48,649 nucleotides of DNA, from positions 72,001 through 120,649 of the forward strand of contig CABYLU010000002.1 of assembly GCA_902519835.1 (NCBI GenBank). Direction: 5' to 3'. A program made the position numbers and the translations under genes. The notes under the pieces are model-generated. The model was not told the DNA's origin, did no database searches, and worked only from the letters and a program-made list of their open reading frames with translations. The DNA is from an uncultured Pelagibacteraceae bacterium (GTDB lineage Bacteria; Pseudomonadota; Alphaproteobacteria; Pelagibacterales; AG-422-B15). Positions 36,876 to 46,308 of the stretch are shown piece by piece (position 1 is the first letter of the stretch; each line of letters starts with the position of its first letter).

Positions 36876-37812
36876 CTCTCAATTCCTTAGGTAATTTAAA
36901 AGTTACATTTTCATTTCCTAAACTGAGCTCTTCAATCGTAACTTGATAAAATTCTGCAAATTTATTAATTACATTTTTAACCAGTATGTCAGGAACCGAT
37001 GCGCCTGAAGAAATACCAATTGACGTCATAAGCTCATAGTCTTTTACATTTAGATTAACTTCGTTTTCCAAGAGAATTGAGTTCTCACAACCTGCATTTT
37101 TTGCAACTTCCACCAAGCGATTAGAATTAGATGAATTACTTGATCCAACAACTATAAAAGCATCACACATTTGAGCGTATTCTTTTATTGCTTTTTGACG
37201 ATTTGAGGTTGCATAGCAAATATCTTCTTTTGGAGAAGAAATTATTTTAGGTAATCGAACTTTTAATGCTTCTATTATTTTTTTTGTATCATCGAGTGAG
37301 AGTGTTGTTTGAGTTAAATAGGCAAAATTATCATTGTCATTTATAGACAGTTTCATCACATCACTTACCGTTTCAACAAGTTCTATGCTGCCGCTTGGAA
37401 GCTGGCCCATGGTTCCTATTACTTCAGGGTGGTTTTTATGTCCAATAAGAATTATGCGGTAACCCAATTCAAAAAACTTCATAGCTTGAACATGAACTTT
37501 GGTTACAAGTGGACATGTTGCATTAATAACTATTTTATTTTTTTTATTTGCATGTAGCTCAACATCCTTTGAAACACCGTGAGCGGAAAAGATAAATGGA
37601 CGATCTGGGGGCGCATCATTAATATTATCTAAAAAAACTGCACCCTTATCACTCAATTCATCTATGACATATTTGTTATGAACAATTTCGTGATTCACAT
37701 AAACTGGTGGGCCATATTTTTTGATTGCTAGTTCAACTATTTCAATTGCGCGGGTAACGCCAGCACAAAATCCACGAGGCGATATTAAATATATTTTCTT
37801 ACTAGTTTTCAT
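36868..37812 (-). CDS. ispH: 4-hydroxy-3-methylbut-2-enyl diphosphate reductase
   Basis: IspH (LytB) makes IPP and DMAPP from HMBPP, the last step of the MEP pathway, with a [4Fe-4S] cluster. The 314-aa protein has the three cluster cysteines in SPRGFCAGV (C17), NATCPLVTKVH (about C100) and ICYATSNRQ (about C197), plus the conserved HEIVHN and SAHGVS histidines. It pairs functionally with ispG at 4893-5984. It is divergent from the RND exporter gene across 39 bp. Confidence 0.97.
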   Translation of the reverse strand: MKTSKKIYLISPRGFCAGVTRAIEIVELAIKKYGPPVYVNHEIVHNKYVIDELSDKGAVFLDNINDAPPDRPFIFSAHGVSKDVELHANKKNKIVINATCPLVTKVHVQAMKFFELGYRIILIGHKNHPEVIGTMGQLPSGSIELVETVSDVMKLSINDNDNFAYLTQTTLSLDDTKKIIEALKVRLPKIISSPKEDICYATSNRQKAIKEYAQMCDAFIVVGSSNSSNSNRLVEVAKNAGCENSILLENEVNLNVKDYELMTSIGISSGASVPDILVKNVINKFAEFYQVTIEELSLGNENVTFKLPKELRVG

Positions 37813-37851
37813 ACTGTTTTAATTTATAAAAGAAGGTATATATTTTTCCAT

Positions 37852-40140
37852 ATGAATTTAGAAGACAGAATTGAAATATTTGGCAAGATTTTAGTAAACC
37901 ATCGTATTAAAGTAATATTAGGCAGTTTATTAATCATTTTCACAATATCATTCGGTATGAAATTCCTAGAAACGCCCTCAGGATATAGGGGCTTTGTTGA
38001 GGAAGATTTTAAATACTACAAAGATGTGCTGGATTTAGAGGAAAAGTATGGAAACATAGATGTTCTGACTTTTGTTGTTAAACCAGAAAAGGGTAACATA
38101 TTTCAAAAAGATGTATTAAATCTTATTCATGAACTCACTGAAATTTCCTGGCAAACACCATATTCGTCAAGAGTAAGCTCAATTACAAACCATCAATACA
38201 CTACAGTAGACGGCGATGACATATCAATAAGTGATTTTGTTCATGATGTTGACTCATTAAGCACAAATGAAATTGCAAATTTATATAATGCTGCAGTTTT
38301 AGAGGACGCGGTTGTAAATTTTGTGATGTCTGAAAGTGGAAAAATAGGTTTAGTTAATATTAATCTTGAAATGCCTGAAGATATTGCTTTCCAGGAACCA
38401 ATTTCGTTTGCCTGGGAACAAAAAAATTATTTTGAAAACAGATATGAAGACATATTTGTTGGTGTAGCAGGCTCTGCTCAATTTTCACATAATTTTCAAT
38501 CTACCTCGGAGTCTGATGCATCAAAAATGTATCCAAGTTTTTTACTGCTGATAATTATCTTAACTTATATTTTATTGAGATCTGTCGTAGCTTCAATAAT
38601 TTCACTAATTGTAATTATGTTGTCCATTCTGCCATCACTTGGAGCTGCAGGATGGCTTGGGTTTGAAGTACAACCCCCACTTATTACTGCACCAATAATT
38701 ATACTCACAATATCACTAACGCATGCCATACATATGTTGTCAATTGGTTTGACTAACATGACTGAAGGAATGACAAAGAATGATGCTATTATTGAGAGTT
38801 TAAAAATAAATTTTGTACCGATATTTCTTACAAGTTTTACAACGGCTGCAGGCATCGCAGGTATTAACTTTGGGGATATTCCTGCTTATAGCGAAATGGC
38901 TAATACTGTTGTAATTGGCGCAGGTATTGGTTTTATTTTAAGTGTGACGATGCTTCCAGCTATGTTTTCTTTACTTCCAATCAATGCAAGAAAAAGAAAA
39001 AGTTATGTACTAGAAGTTCTAAAAAACCTAGGTGAATTAATTTATAAATTTAAGGAGAGGTTCGTTATTGTAATAACTGCAATTTGTATAGCAGTTTTTA
39101 GTTTATTACCAAATTTACATTTTGATGACTATTTTAGTACTTATTTCGATAGAGTTCCTGAATGGCTAGAAGTGAAAAATACTGTTGACCCTGAATTTGG
39201 AAGCTCTTTTTATATATTTTCTGATATGCAATCAAATGAGCCGGATGGTATAACAAATCCTGAATACCTTAAAAAGCTTGATGACTTCGAAAGTTGGCTC
39301 CTTACTCAACCTGAAGTAGCTGATGTATCTACTATTTCAGATGTTATTAAGACTTTACATAAAAACATGAATGGCGGCTTGGATGAGTATTATGCAATTC
39401 CTGACAATAAAGCACTCATTGCGCAGTATCTGCTATTGTATGAGTTTTCAGTGCCATATGGAATGGATTTAAAAAATCAAATGACTGCAGATAAATCAGA
39501 TTCTAGAATTCTTATCAGAACAAATAACTCTACATCAATGGAGTCAGTTGCATTCAATGCACGTGTGGATGAATGGGTTAATGAAAATATTTCACCTTTT
39601 AGTACAAATGGTGTTGCTGGGATTCCAATTATGATGCCACAACTATTTGTTGAAAACACAAGAGGGTTAGTAATCGGGCTTTTAATCTCTTTTACGTTTA
39701 TAATTATGGTTGTTGGAATTTCTCTGCAAAGTTTTAGGTACGGCATAATAAGCATTGTTCCAAATATTATTCCTTTTGTACTTGGTTTCGGTCTTCTTAC
39801 TCTTGCCACTGATATGGTAACGGCCGCTCATCAATTTGCTGTTCTTATTTCAATAGGCCTTGTAGTTGACGCTACTATCCACTTTTTATCAAAATATAAA
39901 AAAGCTCTTGCAATAAATTTACCCCCAAGAGAAGCAATACAATATTGTTTTAGATTTGTTGGTTATCCTATAATTGTTGCATCAATTTGTCTTTTTTCTG
40001 GGTTCTTATTTTTAACACAATCAATGTTCTACTATAATTTTATAATTGGTGGGATGTGTGCTTTGATAATTATGATAGCTTTACTCATTGACCTGTTGCT
40101 TTTACCGGCTTTGCTTTTAATATTTGGAAAAAAAGTTTAA
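37852..40140 (+). CDS. RND superfamily exporter (MMPL/HpnN-like)
   Basis: A 762-aa inner-membrane protein with two RND repeats, each a large periplasmic loop plus membrane segments: TM1 at ~19-37, a five-helix bundle at ~225-375, TM7 at ~400-420, and a second bundle at ~605-760. The charged residue in the fourth helix is present in GLVVDATIHFL. It is a COG1033-type exporter lacking the drug-efflux AcrB length (~1,030 aa) and lacking an adjacent MFP or TolC gene. The neighbours, a LolA-like protein and a beta-barrel protein, suggest it moves a lipid or other hydrophobic compound toward the outer membrane. Confidence 0.9.
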   Translation: MNLEDRIEIFGKILVNHRIKVILGSLLIIFTISFGMKFLETPSGYRGFVEEDFKYYKDVLDLEEKYGNIDVLTFVVKPEKGNIFQKDVLNLIHELTEISWQTPYSSRVSSITNHQYTTVDGDDISISDFVHDVDSLSTNEIANLYNAAVLEDAVVNFVMSESGKIGLVNINLEMPEDIAFQEPISFAWEQKNYFENRYEDIFVGVAGSAQFSHNFQSTSESDASKMYPSFLLLIIILTYILLRSVVASIISLIVIMLSILPSLGAAGWLGFEVQPPLITAPIIILTISLTHAIHMLSIGLTNMTEGMTKNDAIIESLKINFVPIFLTSFTTAAGIAGINFGDIPAYSEMANTVVIGAGIGFILSVTMLPAMFSLLPINARKRKSYVLEVLKNLGELIYKFKERFVIVITAICIAVFSLLPNLHFDDYFSTYFDRVPEWLEVKNTVDPEFGSSFYIFSDMQSNEPDGITNPEYLKKLDDFESWLLTQPEVADVSTISDVIKTLHKNMNGGLDEYYAIPDNKALIAQYLLLYEFSVPYGMDLKNQMTADKSDSRILIRTNNSTSMESVAFNARVDEWVNENISPFSTNGVAGIPIMMPQLFVENTRGLVIGLLISFTFIIMVVGISLQSFRYGIISIVPNIIPFVLGFGLLTLATDMVTAAHQFAVLISIGLVVDATIHFLSKYKKALAINLPPREAIQYCFRFVGYPIIVASICLFSGFLFLTQSMFYYNFIIGGMCALIIMIALLIDLLLLPALLLIFGKKV

Positions 40141-40151
40141 AATGAAAAAAA

Positions 40152-40940
40152 ATGAAATTCGCAAAAATTATATTTATCATATTTGCCCTTTTTCCATTTT
40201 ATCTCAGCGCAGAAACAGCTGAGGAACAGGGGCTCAGAATAGCTAAAGCATCATATGAAAATGGCAGAGGCTTTACTGACATGGTGTCAGATCAATTGAT
40301 GATACTTATTGATCCAAAAGGTAATGAAGTAACACGCGAAGTATCAGGTAAAACACTTGAGAATTTAGATCCAAACGATGGTGATAAAAGCTTGACTTAC
40401 TTTAAAACTCCCAAAGACGTAGAGGGGACAGTTATGCTGTCACATACACACATAAGTGACGATGATGACCAATGGCTATATTTGCCTGCTCTGGGTCGAG
40501 TGAAAAGAATTTCTTCTAGTAATAAATCAGGAGCATTTATGGGCAGTGAGGTGGCTTTTGAAGATTTTTCGGGAACTGACTATAGAAAGTACGAATGGAA
40601 ATTTCTTGGTGAAGAAATGGAAAATAATGAGACTTTTTATAAGTTAGAGTCTTATCCTAATTATGAAAATTCAGGATATTCAAAAAGAATTTCACTTATT
40701 GATAATTTAAATCGAACATACAAAGTAGACTTTTATGACAGAAAGGGTGAACTTTTAAAGACGCTGTATTTAGAGGATTATGTTTTGTACAAAGATAAAA
40801 TTTGGATGGCAAATACTATGAAAGTAGAAAATATCCAAAACAAAAATATAACTATTTTCAAATGGCTAAATAGAGAGTTAGATGTAGGCATCAATAAAAA
40901 AGATTTTGAGAAGTCTAGCATATTGCGACTAGCAGATTAG
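40152..40940 (+). CDS. Outer membrane lipoprotein-sorting protein (LolA-like, PF17131 type)
   Basis: A 262-aa exported protein with a signal peptide (1-20, cleavage near LSA). The family's core motifs are present: YFKTPKDVEGTVMLSH, DDDQWLYLPALGRVKRISSS, NKSGAFMGSEVAFEDFSG. These belong to the LolA_like group found beside RND exporters, a half-barrel fold able to bind acyl chains. It is not the canonical LolA. It lies 11 bp after the exporter gene and 2 bp before the beta-barrel gene, so the three form one operon. Confidence 0.9.
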   Translation: MKFAKIIFIIFALFPFYLSAETAEEQGLRIAKASYENGRGFTDMVSDQLMILIDPKGNEVTREVSGKTLENLDPNDGDKSLTYFKTPKDVEGTVMLSHTHISDDDDQWLYLPALGRVKRISSSNKSGAFMGSEVAFEDFSGTDYRKYEWKFLGEEMENNETFYKLESYPNYENSGYSKRISLIDNLNRTYKVDFYDRKGELLKTLYLEDYVLYKDKIWMANTMKVENIQNKNITIFKWLNRELDVGINKKDFEKSSILRLAD

Positions 40941-40942
40941 CG

Positions 40943-42133
40943 GTGCTAAAAAAATATATTATTTCGTTTCTTTTTGTATTTTTACAATATTTAGTCGCTT
41001 CACAAAATGCAGCAGCTATTGATTATAAAGCTTATGGATTTATTCAACCTGAGATAACAACGTTTTTTAATGGGGATGGAAGACACGATCAATCAAATTC
41101 TAATCAATCAATTTTTGTAAAAGGAACATTCATTACCTACTTAAATAATGGAGATCAAAAAATTACAATTAACACTACTGGACGTATAGATGAGAAAGAT
41201 AGTGAACGCAGTTATATTGACTTTCAAAAATTTAAGTATGAGCAATATTTTGATGACATAACTCTAAAAATTGGGAATGAACTAATTTTTTGGGGTGTAA
41301 ACGAAAGTTTTAATATTGTTGATATAATCAATCAATCAAATTTAGCTGAAGATATTTCTGGAACAAAAAAATTTGGGCAACCAATGATTTCATTAAATTA
41401 TAATCATTCATATGGTAACTTTGATTTATTCATAATGCCATTTTTTAAGGAAAGGGTTTTTCCAGGAAGAAATGGAAGACCCAGGCTAGCTCTCGAAGTT
41501 GATAAGAGCACAGTTGCCTATGAGTCTTCATCAAAGAAAAATAAAATTGACGCCGCTGTTCGTTATTCCACAGTTTACGATGATTACGATATTGGTATAG
41601 CTCATTTTTACGGAAATAACAGGTCTCCGGAGCTAAACGTAAATCCTTTGTCTCAAAAATTAGATGCTTACTATCCTATTTTATCTCAAACTAGTTTAGA
41701 TATTCAATCAACGAAAGGTGCATGGTTATACAAACTTGAGACACTTACTGCAGAAAATGGGGAAGAACGGCACTTTGGAATAGCAGGAGGGACAGAGTAC
41801 ACTATTTATGGTTTGAGAGAAACCACAAGTGATTTAGGAATTATAGTTGAATACACATTTGATGACAGAAATGACTTTGCTTTCAATAATGAAGGAGTCT
41901 TAGCATTAAGATGGACAAAAAATGATATAAAATCAACAAGCCTACTAGCTGGTTTAGTCGCTGATATGAGTGGAAGTTCAAATAGATTTTTCGCTGAATT
42001 TGAACAACGCATTAGAGATGATCTCAAAGTATTTATAGATATGAGTATCAACGGAGAGATTGATGCCGATGATTTTACATATGCGTTTGAAGAAGACTCT
42101 CAGCTAAAATTAAAAATTGCAAAATATTTTTAA
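40943..42133 (+). CDS. Predicted outer membrane beta-barrel protein (DUF1302-like)
   Basis: A 396-aa protein read from a GTG two bases after the preceding stop. A signal peptide (1-~25, ending NAAA) precedes alternating hydrophobic/polar strands such as FDLFIMPFF, AAVRYSTVYDDYDIGIAHFYG, and the final strand ends with Phe (LKLKIAKYF), the hallmark of BamA-inserted barrels. I place it near the DUF1302/porin-like proteins that accompany RND and LolA_like genes, by context and plan rather than a clear sequence motif. The stop is shared in TTAA (42130-42133) with the convergent acyl-CoA synthetase gene. Confidence 0.78.
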   Translation: MLKKYIISFLFVFLQYLVASQNAAAIDYKAYGFIQPEITTFFNGDGRHDQSNSNQSIFVKGTFITYLNNGDQKITINTTGRIDEKDSERSYIDFQKFKYEQYFDDITLKIGNELIFWGVNESFNIVDIINQSNLAEDISGTKKFGQPMISLNYNHSYGNFDLFIMPFFKERVFPGRNGRPRLALEVDKSTVAYESSSKKNKIDAAVRYSTVYDDYDIGIAHFYGNNRSPELNVNPLSQKLDAYYPILSQTSLDIQSTKGAWLYKLETLTAENGEERHFGIAGGTEYTIYGLRETTSDLGIIVEYTFDDRNDFAFNNEGVLALRWTKNDIKSTSLLAGLVADMSGSSNRFFAEFEQRIRDDLKVFIDMSINGEIDADDFTYAFEEDSQLKLKIAKYF

Positions 42134-43926
42134 ATTCTAATATCTCTGCTATTAATTTTATTAAAGGACTCTTGATCTAAATTTAAATATTTTTTTTCAT
42201 CTCCTGAAGCAAAATAAATTGGATCTTGAATTTTTGTTGGGTCATAACCATCTTTTACTAAGTCAGTTTTTTTATACTTGAACGTCCCAGTTTTCTCTAT
42301 TTCTGGACTTATCCTAATAAATACGGGCACACTATAAGCTGGCAATTGCTCAGTCAGATATTCATAAAGCTGCTCTAATTTAAATTCATCATTTACAACT
42401 AAAGAAGCCATTCCGGCTCTGCCGTCTTGATTTGGTACTTCAACTCCATAAACGTTGACTTCATCAATACCTTTATACGCAGAGATGGCTTCACTTACTT
42501 CATTGGTTGATACGTTTTCTGATTTCCATCTAAAAGTATCACCTATACGGTCAACGAAATAGTAATATCCCTGCTTATCTTTTTTAAGTAGGTCTCCAGA
42601 GGAGAACCATCGATCACCTTTTTCAAAGACATTCTCAAGAATTTTTTTCTTTGTTGCCTCTTTGTCTGTATAGCCTTCAAATTTACCCGTGAACTTATCA
42701 TCATCAGGTATAAATCCAATCGCCTCACCGGCCTCACCATCTTCACATTCTATACAAAACCCATTCTCATCTCTGATCACTACCTCATTCTCTACATCGA
42801 ATTTAACTACTTTAGTTGGCAATACACTTTTTAAATATGGGGGTATTCTTCCGATTGAACCGAACTTACTATCAACATTTGTTAGTGAAATATTTCCCTC
42901 TGAGGCCCCATAAAACTCAACAATCCTATCAATACCAAATCTTTCTTGAACAATCTTCCAAACTTCAGGTCTGAGACCGTTACCATAGATGCCTCTAATT
43001 TTATGCTTTGTTTCGTATTCACTTTTCTTGGTGGCTACTAAATAACGAAACAGTTCTCCTATATATGTAATTACTGTTACATCATGTTTAACACAATCTT
43101 CCCAAAAACTAGCAGCAGAGAATTTCTTTCTCAATACTAATGTGCCACCAGTACAAAATGTCGAACCAACACCAACAACTCCACCCGTTGCATGATAGAG
43201 TGGTAAGACCATGTAAGTTTTATCAGTCGGTTTCATATCAAGTGAAAACATTTGCAGACCACATCCAACTAAAAATTTTTGATGGCTGAAGTTTGCGGCT
43301 TTAGGCATGCCTGTAGTTCCACTTGTATAAATATAAAACAGTGATTGACTATTTGATAATTCTTCTCTTAAAGAAGTTTCGGGTCTTACTTTACTGTTTT
43401 CAATTTGTGAGCCATCTAAAGTTTCATAACCTTGAACATCCTGACCTGCTACATAAACATCTAAATTGCCTTCAATATATTCTTGAGCTGATGCAAGATT
43501 TTCCATTAAGTCAGAACATATGATCAGACTTTTACTTTCTGATTTTTTAATGCAGTGAGCAAGCGATTTACTCTTTATATTATTGTTAAGACAAGCAACT
43601 GTAACGCCTATCTTCGCAAGTCCAAACCATGTAAATATATACTCAGGTTTATTTTCCATCAAAAGAGATATTACATCTCCCGTCTTATAACCTTTATTAA
43701 TTGCCCAGTTTGCAATCTGGTTCGCTTCAGCATCCATCTCACGATATGTGTATTTCTTGTCTTCAAACTCGATGGCAATATTGTCAGGAGTTTTATCAAC
43801 CTGCTCCTCCATAATATCAGCTACAGTTGTGTATTTTTTTTTGTCGAAACTTCTTGATCGTCCAACTAATTTTAAAAAAAACTTAAAATAACTAAATTCT
43901 CTTGAAACTGCACTTACAACACTCAT
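42130..43926 (-). CDS. Long-chain acyl-CoA synthetase, FATP/SLC27 type
   Basis: A 598-aa adenylate-forming enzyme that activates fatty acids to acyl-CoA. The AMP-binding loop is FYIYTSGTTGMPKAA (197-211); further motifs are FYGASEGNISL and the FATP signature DRIGDTFRWKSENVSTNEV. The signature is the one shared by animal fatty acid transport proteins and bacterial very-long-chain acyl-CoA synthetases, not by E. coli FadD. It starts one base after pabC, so it is in the tRNA-Leu/pabB/pabC transcript; it is convergent with the RND/LolA-like/barrel operon. The native substrate is unknown. Confidence 0.9.
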   Translation of the reverse strand: MSVVSAVSREFSYFKFFLKLVGRSRSFDKKKYTTVADIMEEQVDKTPDNIAIEFEDKKYTYREMDAEANQIANWAINKGYKTGDVISLLMENKPEYIFTWFGLAKIGVTVACLNNNIKSKSLAHCIKKSESKSLIICSDLMENLASAQEYIEGNLDVYVAGQDVQGYETLDGSQIENSKVRPETSLREELSNSQSLFYIYTSGTTGMPKAANFSHQKFLVGCGLQMFSLDMKPTDKTYMVLPLYHATGGVVGVGSTFCTGGTLVLRKKFSAASFWEDCVKHDVTVITYIGELFRYLVATKKSEYETKHKIRGIYGNGLRPEVWKIVQERFGIDRIVEFYGASEGNISLTNVDSKFGSIGRIPPYLKSVLPTKVVKFDVENEVVIRDENGFCIECEDGEAGEAIGFIPDDDKFTGKFEGYTDKEATKKKILENVFEKGDRWFSSGDLLKKDKQGYYYFVDRIGDTFRWKSENVSTNEVSEAISAYKGIDEVNVYGVEVPNQDGRAGMASLVVNDEFKLEQLYEYLTEQLPAYSVPVFIRISPEIEKTGTFKYKKTDLVKDGYDPTKIQDPIYFASGDEKKYLNLDQESFNKINSRDIRI

Positions 43927-43927
43927 T

Positions 43928-44749
43928 TTAAATACCTAATTTATTCAAATATTCCGTAATTTTTGTAGTTATTGGCCCGTTTTTAAAAGAACGGTTGTTA
44001 ATTTTACTAACTGGCCGCAAACCCATGCTATTTGTAAGAAATATTTCACTTACATCAGAGAGATTATTCAATGATATGCTTCTAACTTCAACCTTTTTCT
44101 TTTCTATTAATAAACGCCTTACAGTCCCATCTAAGGCACCATCATTGATTGGTGGGGTAAAAATTTTATTTTTTTTAACAAAATAAATATTTGAGCTTGA
44201 ACAGCAGCAAATTTTGTCACTTTCGTTAAGCATTAATGCGTCATCATATCCATTTTTCTGCGCAATGAGTTTTGATTGGATATTCTCAAAATAATTGTTT
44301 GTTTTATTCCTAGATAACAAAGAATTTGAGAATCTTTTGATTTTTGAAACTTTAAGTTTCACTGGCATTATGGTTGTATGATTACTGGTTAATTTGGAAA
44401 TAGTAATGAGAAAATTTGACTTTTGATTGTTTTCAATATCTAACCCTCTTCTCTTTGCATCGCCTCTGGTCAATGTATATCTTATTGAAAGTTTGTTGTT
44501 TAACAGATTATTTTTTTTTATTAATTTTAAAATTATATTTTGTAAATTCTTCTTTGATAACTTGAAATTAAAATAATTATTTCTTATTGACTTATTAAAT
44601 CTAGCAAAATGAAAATCAAATAAAATTATTTTATTTTTATTATATAATAAAGTATCAAAAATACTGTCTCCTAAAAGTAAACCGCGGTCTTTTATGCTAA
44701 TAGTTGCTTTTTCTTCATCTATAAATTTATTATTGAGATAAACTTTCAT
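43928..44749 (-). CDS. pabC: Aminodeoxychorismate lyase (class IV aminotransferase fold)
   Basis: A 273-aa PLP enzyme of fold type IV. The PLP lysine is K149 (SRNKTNNYFENI), with IKDRGLLLGDSIFDT near the N-terminus, YDDALMLNESDKICCCSSSNIYF and GALDGTVRRLLIE, all as in PabC/IlvE/Dat enzymes. The ATG overlaps the pabB stop by one base (TAATG), so it most likely releases pyruvate from aminodeoxychorismate to give p-aminobenzoate for folate. On sequence alone a branched-chain or D-amino acid transaminase could not be excluded. It is unusually rich in Asn and Lys. Confidence 0.88.
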   Translation of the reverse strand: MKVYLNNKFIDEEKATISIKDRGLLLGDSIFDTLLYNKNKIILFDFHFARFNKSIRNNYFNFKLSKKNLQNIILKLIKKNNLLNNKLSIRYTLTRGDAKRRGLDIENNQKSNFLITISKLTSNHTTIMPVKLKVSKIKRFSNSLLSRNKTNNYFENIQSKLIAQKNGYDDALMLNESDKICCCSSSNIYFVKKNKIFTPPINDGALDGTVRRLLIEKKKVEVRSISLNNLSDVSEIFLTNSMGLRPVSKINNRSFKNGPITTKITEYLNKLGI

Positions 44750-46158
44750 TATATTTGTTTGTTCTTAGACATAATCTTATTCAATGATTTTTTATTAATC
44801 CGTAACAGGTTCTCTACTTTTTTATTCAGTTCGTGATATTCATTTAAAGGTTTTGAATCTGCTACGATCCCTCCCCCCGAATTTAAAAAGGCTTTTTCAT
44901 TATTGACAGTAATAGTTCTGATCGGGATATTAAAATCTGCATAACCATTTAATGAGATGAAACCTATAGCTCCACAATATACGCCTCTTTTGAATGTTTC
45001 TAATTCTGAAATAATTTGCATTGCTCTTACTTTTGGTGCCCCAGTTACGGATCCTCCAGGCATACAGTGTTTTATAACATCAAATATATTCATACCTTTA
45101 GATAACGTGCCCTCAATATCAGAAACAAGATGGTGAACATTGTTATAGGTTTCTAGTTCAGCCAAACGAGAAACTTTTACCGTTCCAGGTTTACAGACTT
45201 CAGAAATATCATTTCTCAAAACGTCAACGATCATTAAATTTTCAGCATTATCCTTCTTACTTGAAGATAATTGTTTTTTTAATTTTGCATCTTCGAATTC
45301 ACTCTCACCCCTTTCAATTGTACCTTTTATTGGTGAAACCATAATTTTGTTATTCTCTAATTTTAGAAATCTTTCAGGTGAATAAGAAAATATATTAAAA
45401 TCCTCACTTCTAATTAAGCATGAAAAAGGTGTCTCTGTATTTTTTCGATAATGCAAATAGTACCGAACGACATCATAGTCTTTTGGAATCTTAGATAAAA
45501 AACGTTGAGTGAAGTTAGCTTGGAATATGTCACCATTTTTTATGTAATTTAGTATTTTATTAATTTTTGAAATATATTTTCTTTTATCAAAATCTTTTTT
45601 CCACTGAAAACCAAGTAGTTTGTTAATTGGATTATTTATCCGCGGCACCGAGTACAAGTTTTTTGCATTTTGTAATCGAATTTGATGTGATAACTCAATT
45701 TTAAATTCTTTATCTAAATTAATTGAAAAAAGATAAGCTCTTTTCAATTTGTTATCGAAAGCAATCACTATATCGAAGAGACCAAAAAATAAATTTGGCA
45801 ATATTTTTTCTAATGGATTTGCACTTTCAATCTTTTCCTTTGCAAGGCCTGCTTCATAAGAAACATAGCCTGCTAAACCACACTGAAACTTTGGTAATGA
45901 TTTAATTTTTTTTGATTTAAAACTTGATATTAATTTATTTATTCTTGCAAATTTTTTTGAATTTAAATAATTTTTGCTTGTATTGAACTTTATGGTGTAG
46001 ATAGGATCAAATGCAATATAGGAATACCGATTATTTTCAGATATCGTTTTATTTGCACTATCTAAAAAAATTAAATTTCTTTTATCTTGAAATCTTATTA
46101 ATACTTCTTCTGGATTAATGTAATCAAGTTTATTTATCTTTATCTTTTTTTTTCTCAT
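44749..46158 (-). CDS. pabB: Aminodeoxychorismate synthase component I
   Basis: PabB aminates chorismate to 4-amino-4-deoxychorismate with ammonia from PabA. The 469-aa protein has the chorismate-binding fold with YSPERFL, PIKGTIERGESEFEDA, NAENLMIVDVLRNDISEV, VHHLVSDIEGTL and the PGGSVTGAPKVRAM signature. The open frame extends upstream into the tRNA-Leu gene, so the true start is the ATG at 46158 (MRKKKIK), only 9 nt after the tRNA CCA and with no ribosome site. PabB is favoured over TrpE by the pabC neighbour and the PIKGT lysine. No pabA is seen here. Confidence 0.93.
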   Translation of the reverse strand: MRKKKIKINKLDYINPEEVLIRFQDKRNLIFLDSANKTISENNRYSYIAFDPIYTIKFNTSKNYLNSKKFARINKLISSFKSKKIKSLPKFQCGLAGYVSYEAGLAKEKIESANPLEKILPNLFFGLFDIVIAFDNKLKRAYLFSINLDKEFKIELSHQIRLQNAKNLYSVPRINNPINKLLGFQWKKDFDKRKYISKINKILNYIKNGDIFQANFTQRFLSKIPKDYDVVRYYLHYRKNTETPFSCLIRSEDFNIFSYSPERFLKLENNKIMVSPIKGTIERGESEFEDAKLKKQLSSSKKDNAENLMIVDVLRNDISEVCKPGTVKVSRLAELETYNNVHHLVSDIEGTLSKGMNIFDVIKHCMPGGSVTGAPKVRAMQIISELETFKRGVYCGAIGFISLNGYADFNIPIRTITVNNEKAFLNSGGGIVADSKPLNEYHELNKKVENLLRINKKSLNKIMSKNKQI

Positions 46159-46167
46159 ATAAAATAC

Positions 46168-46252
46168 TGGTAGGGATATCCGGAGTCGAACCGGAACGCC
46201 CGAAGGCACCAGATTTTGAGTCTGGCGCGTCTACCAATTCCGCCATATCCCC
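46168..46252 (-). tRNA. tRNA-Leu (anticodon CAA)
   Basis: An 85-nt tRNA with a long variable arm typical of class II. Acceptor GGGGATA pairs with TATCCCT (one G-T wobble), followed by A73 and encoded CCA (46168-46170). The anticodon stem CCAGA/TCTGG closes CTCAAAA, giving CAA at 46216-46218 for the TTG codon. GGTTCGACTCC marks the T arm. A TATAAT box lies 15-20 nt upstream. The next gene, pabB, starts 9 nt after its 3' end. Confidence 0.97.
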
Positions 46253-46266
46253 ATTCTTAAAGACTT

Positions 46267-46294
46267 ATTATACTTTACTTATATTCGTCATAAA
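46267..46294 (-). promoter_or_regulatory. Promoter of tRNA-Leu(-pabB-pabC-acyl-CoA synthetase)
   Basis: On the minus strand a perfect -10 TATAAT is at 46267-46272, with a weak -35 TTTATG 16 nt upstream (46289-46294). The predicted start near 46260 is about 8 nt before the tRNA 5' end. It is the only promoter-like sequence close enough to serve pabB as well. Confidence 0.55.
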
Positions 46295-46308
46295 GGCTTA
46301 GTAGAATT

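Noticed and set aside
46159..46209. Upstream start for pabB at 46209
   Set aside because: The extra 17 residues would be encoded by the tRNA-Leu gene; the ATG at 46158 gives the normal PabB N-terminus.
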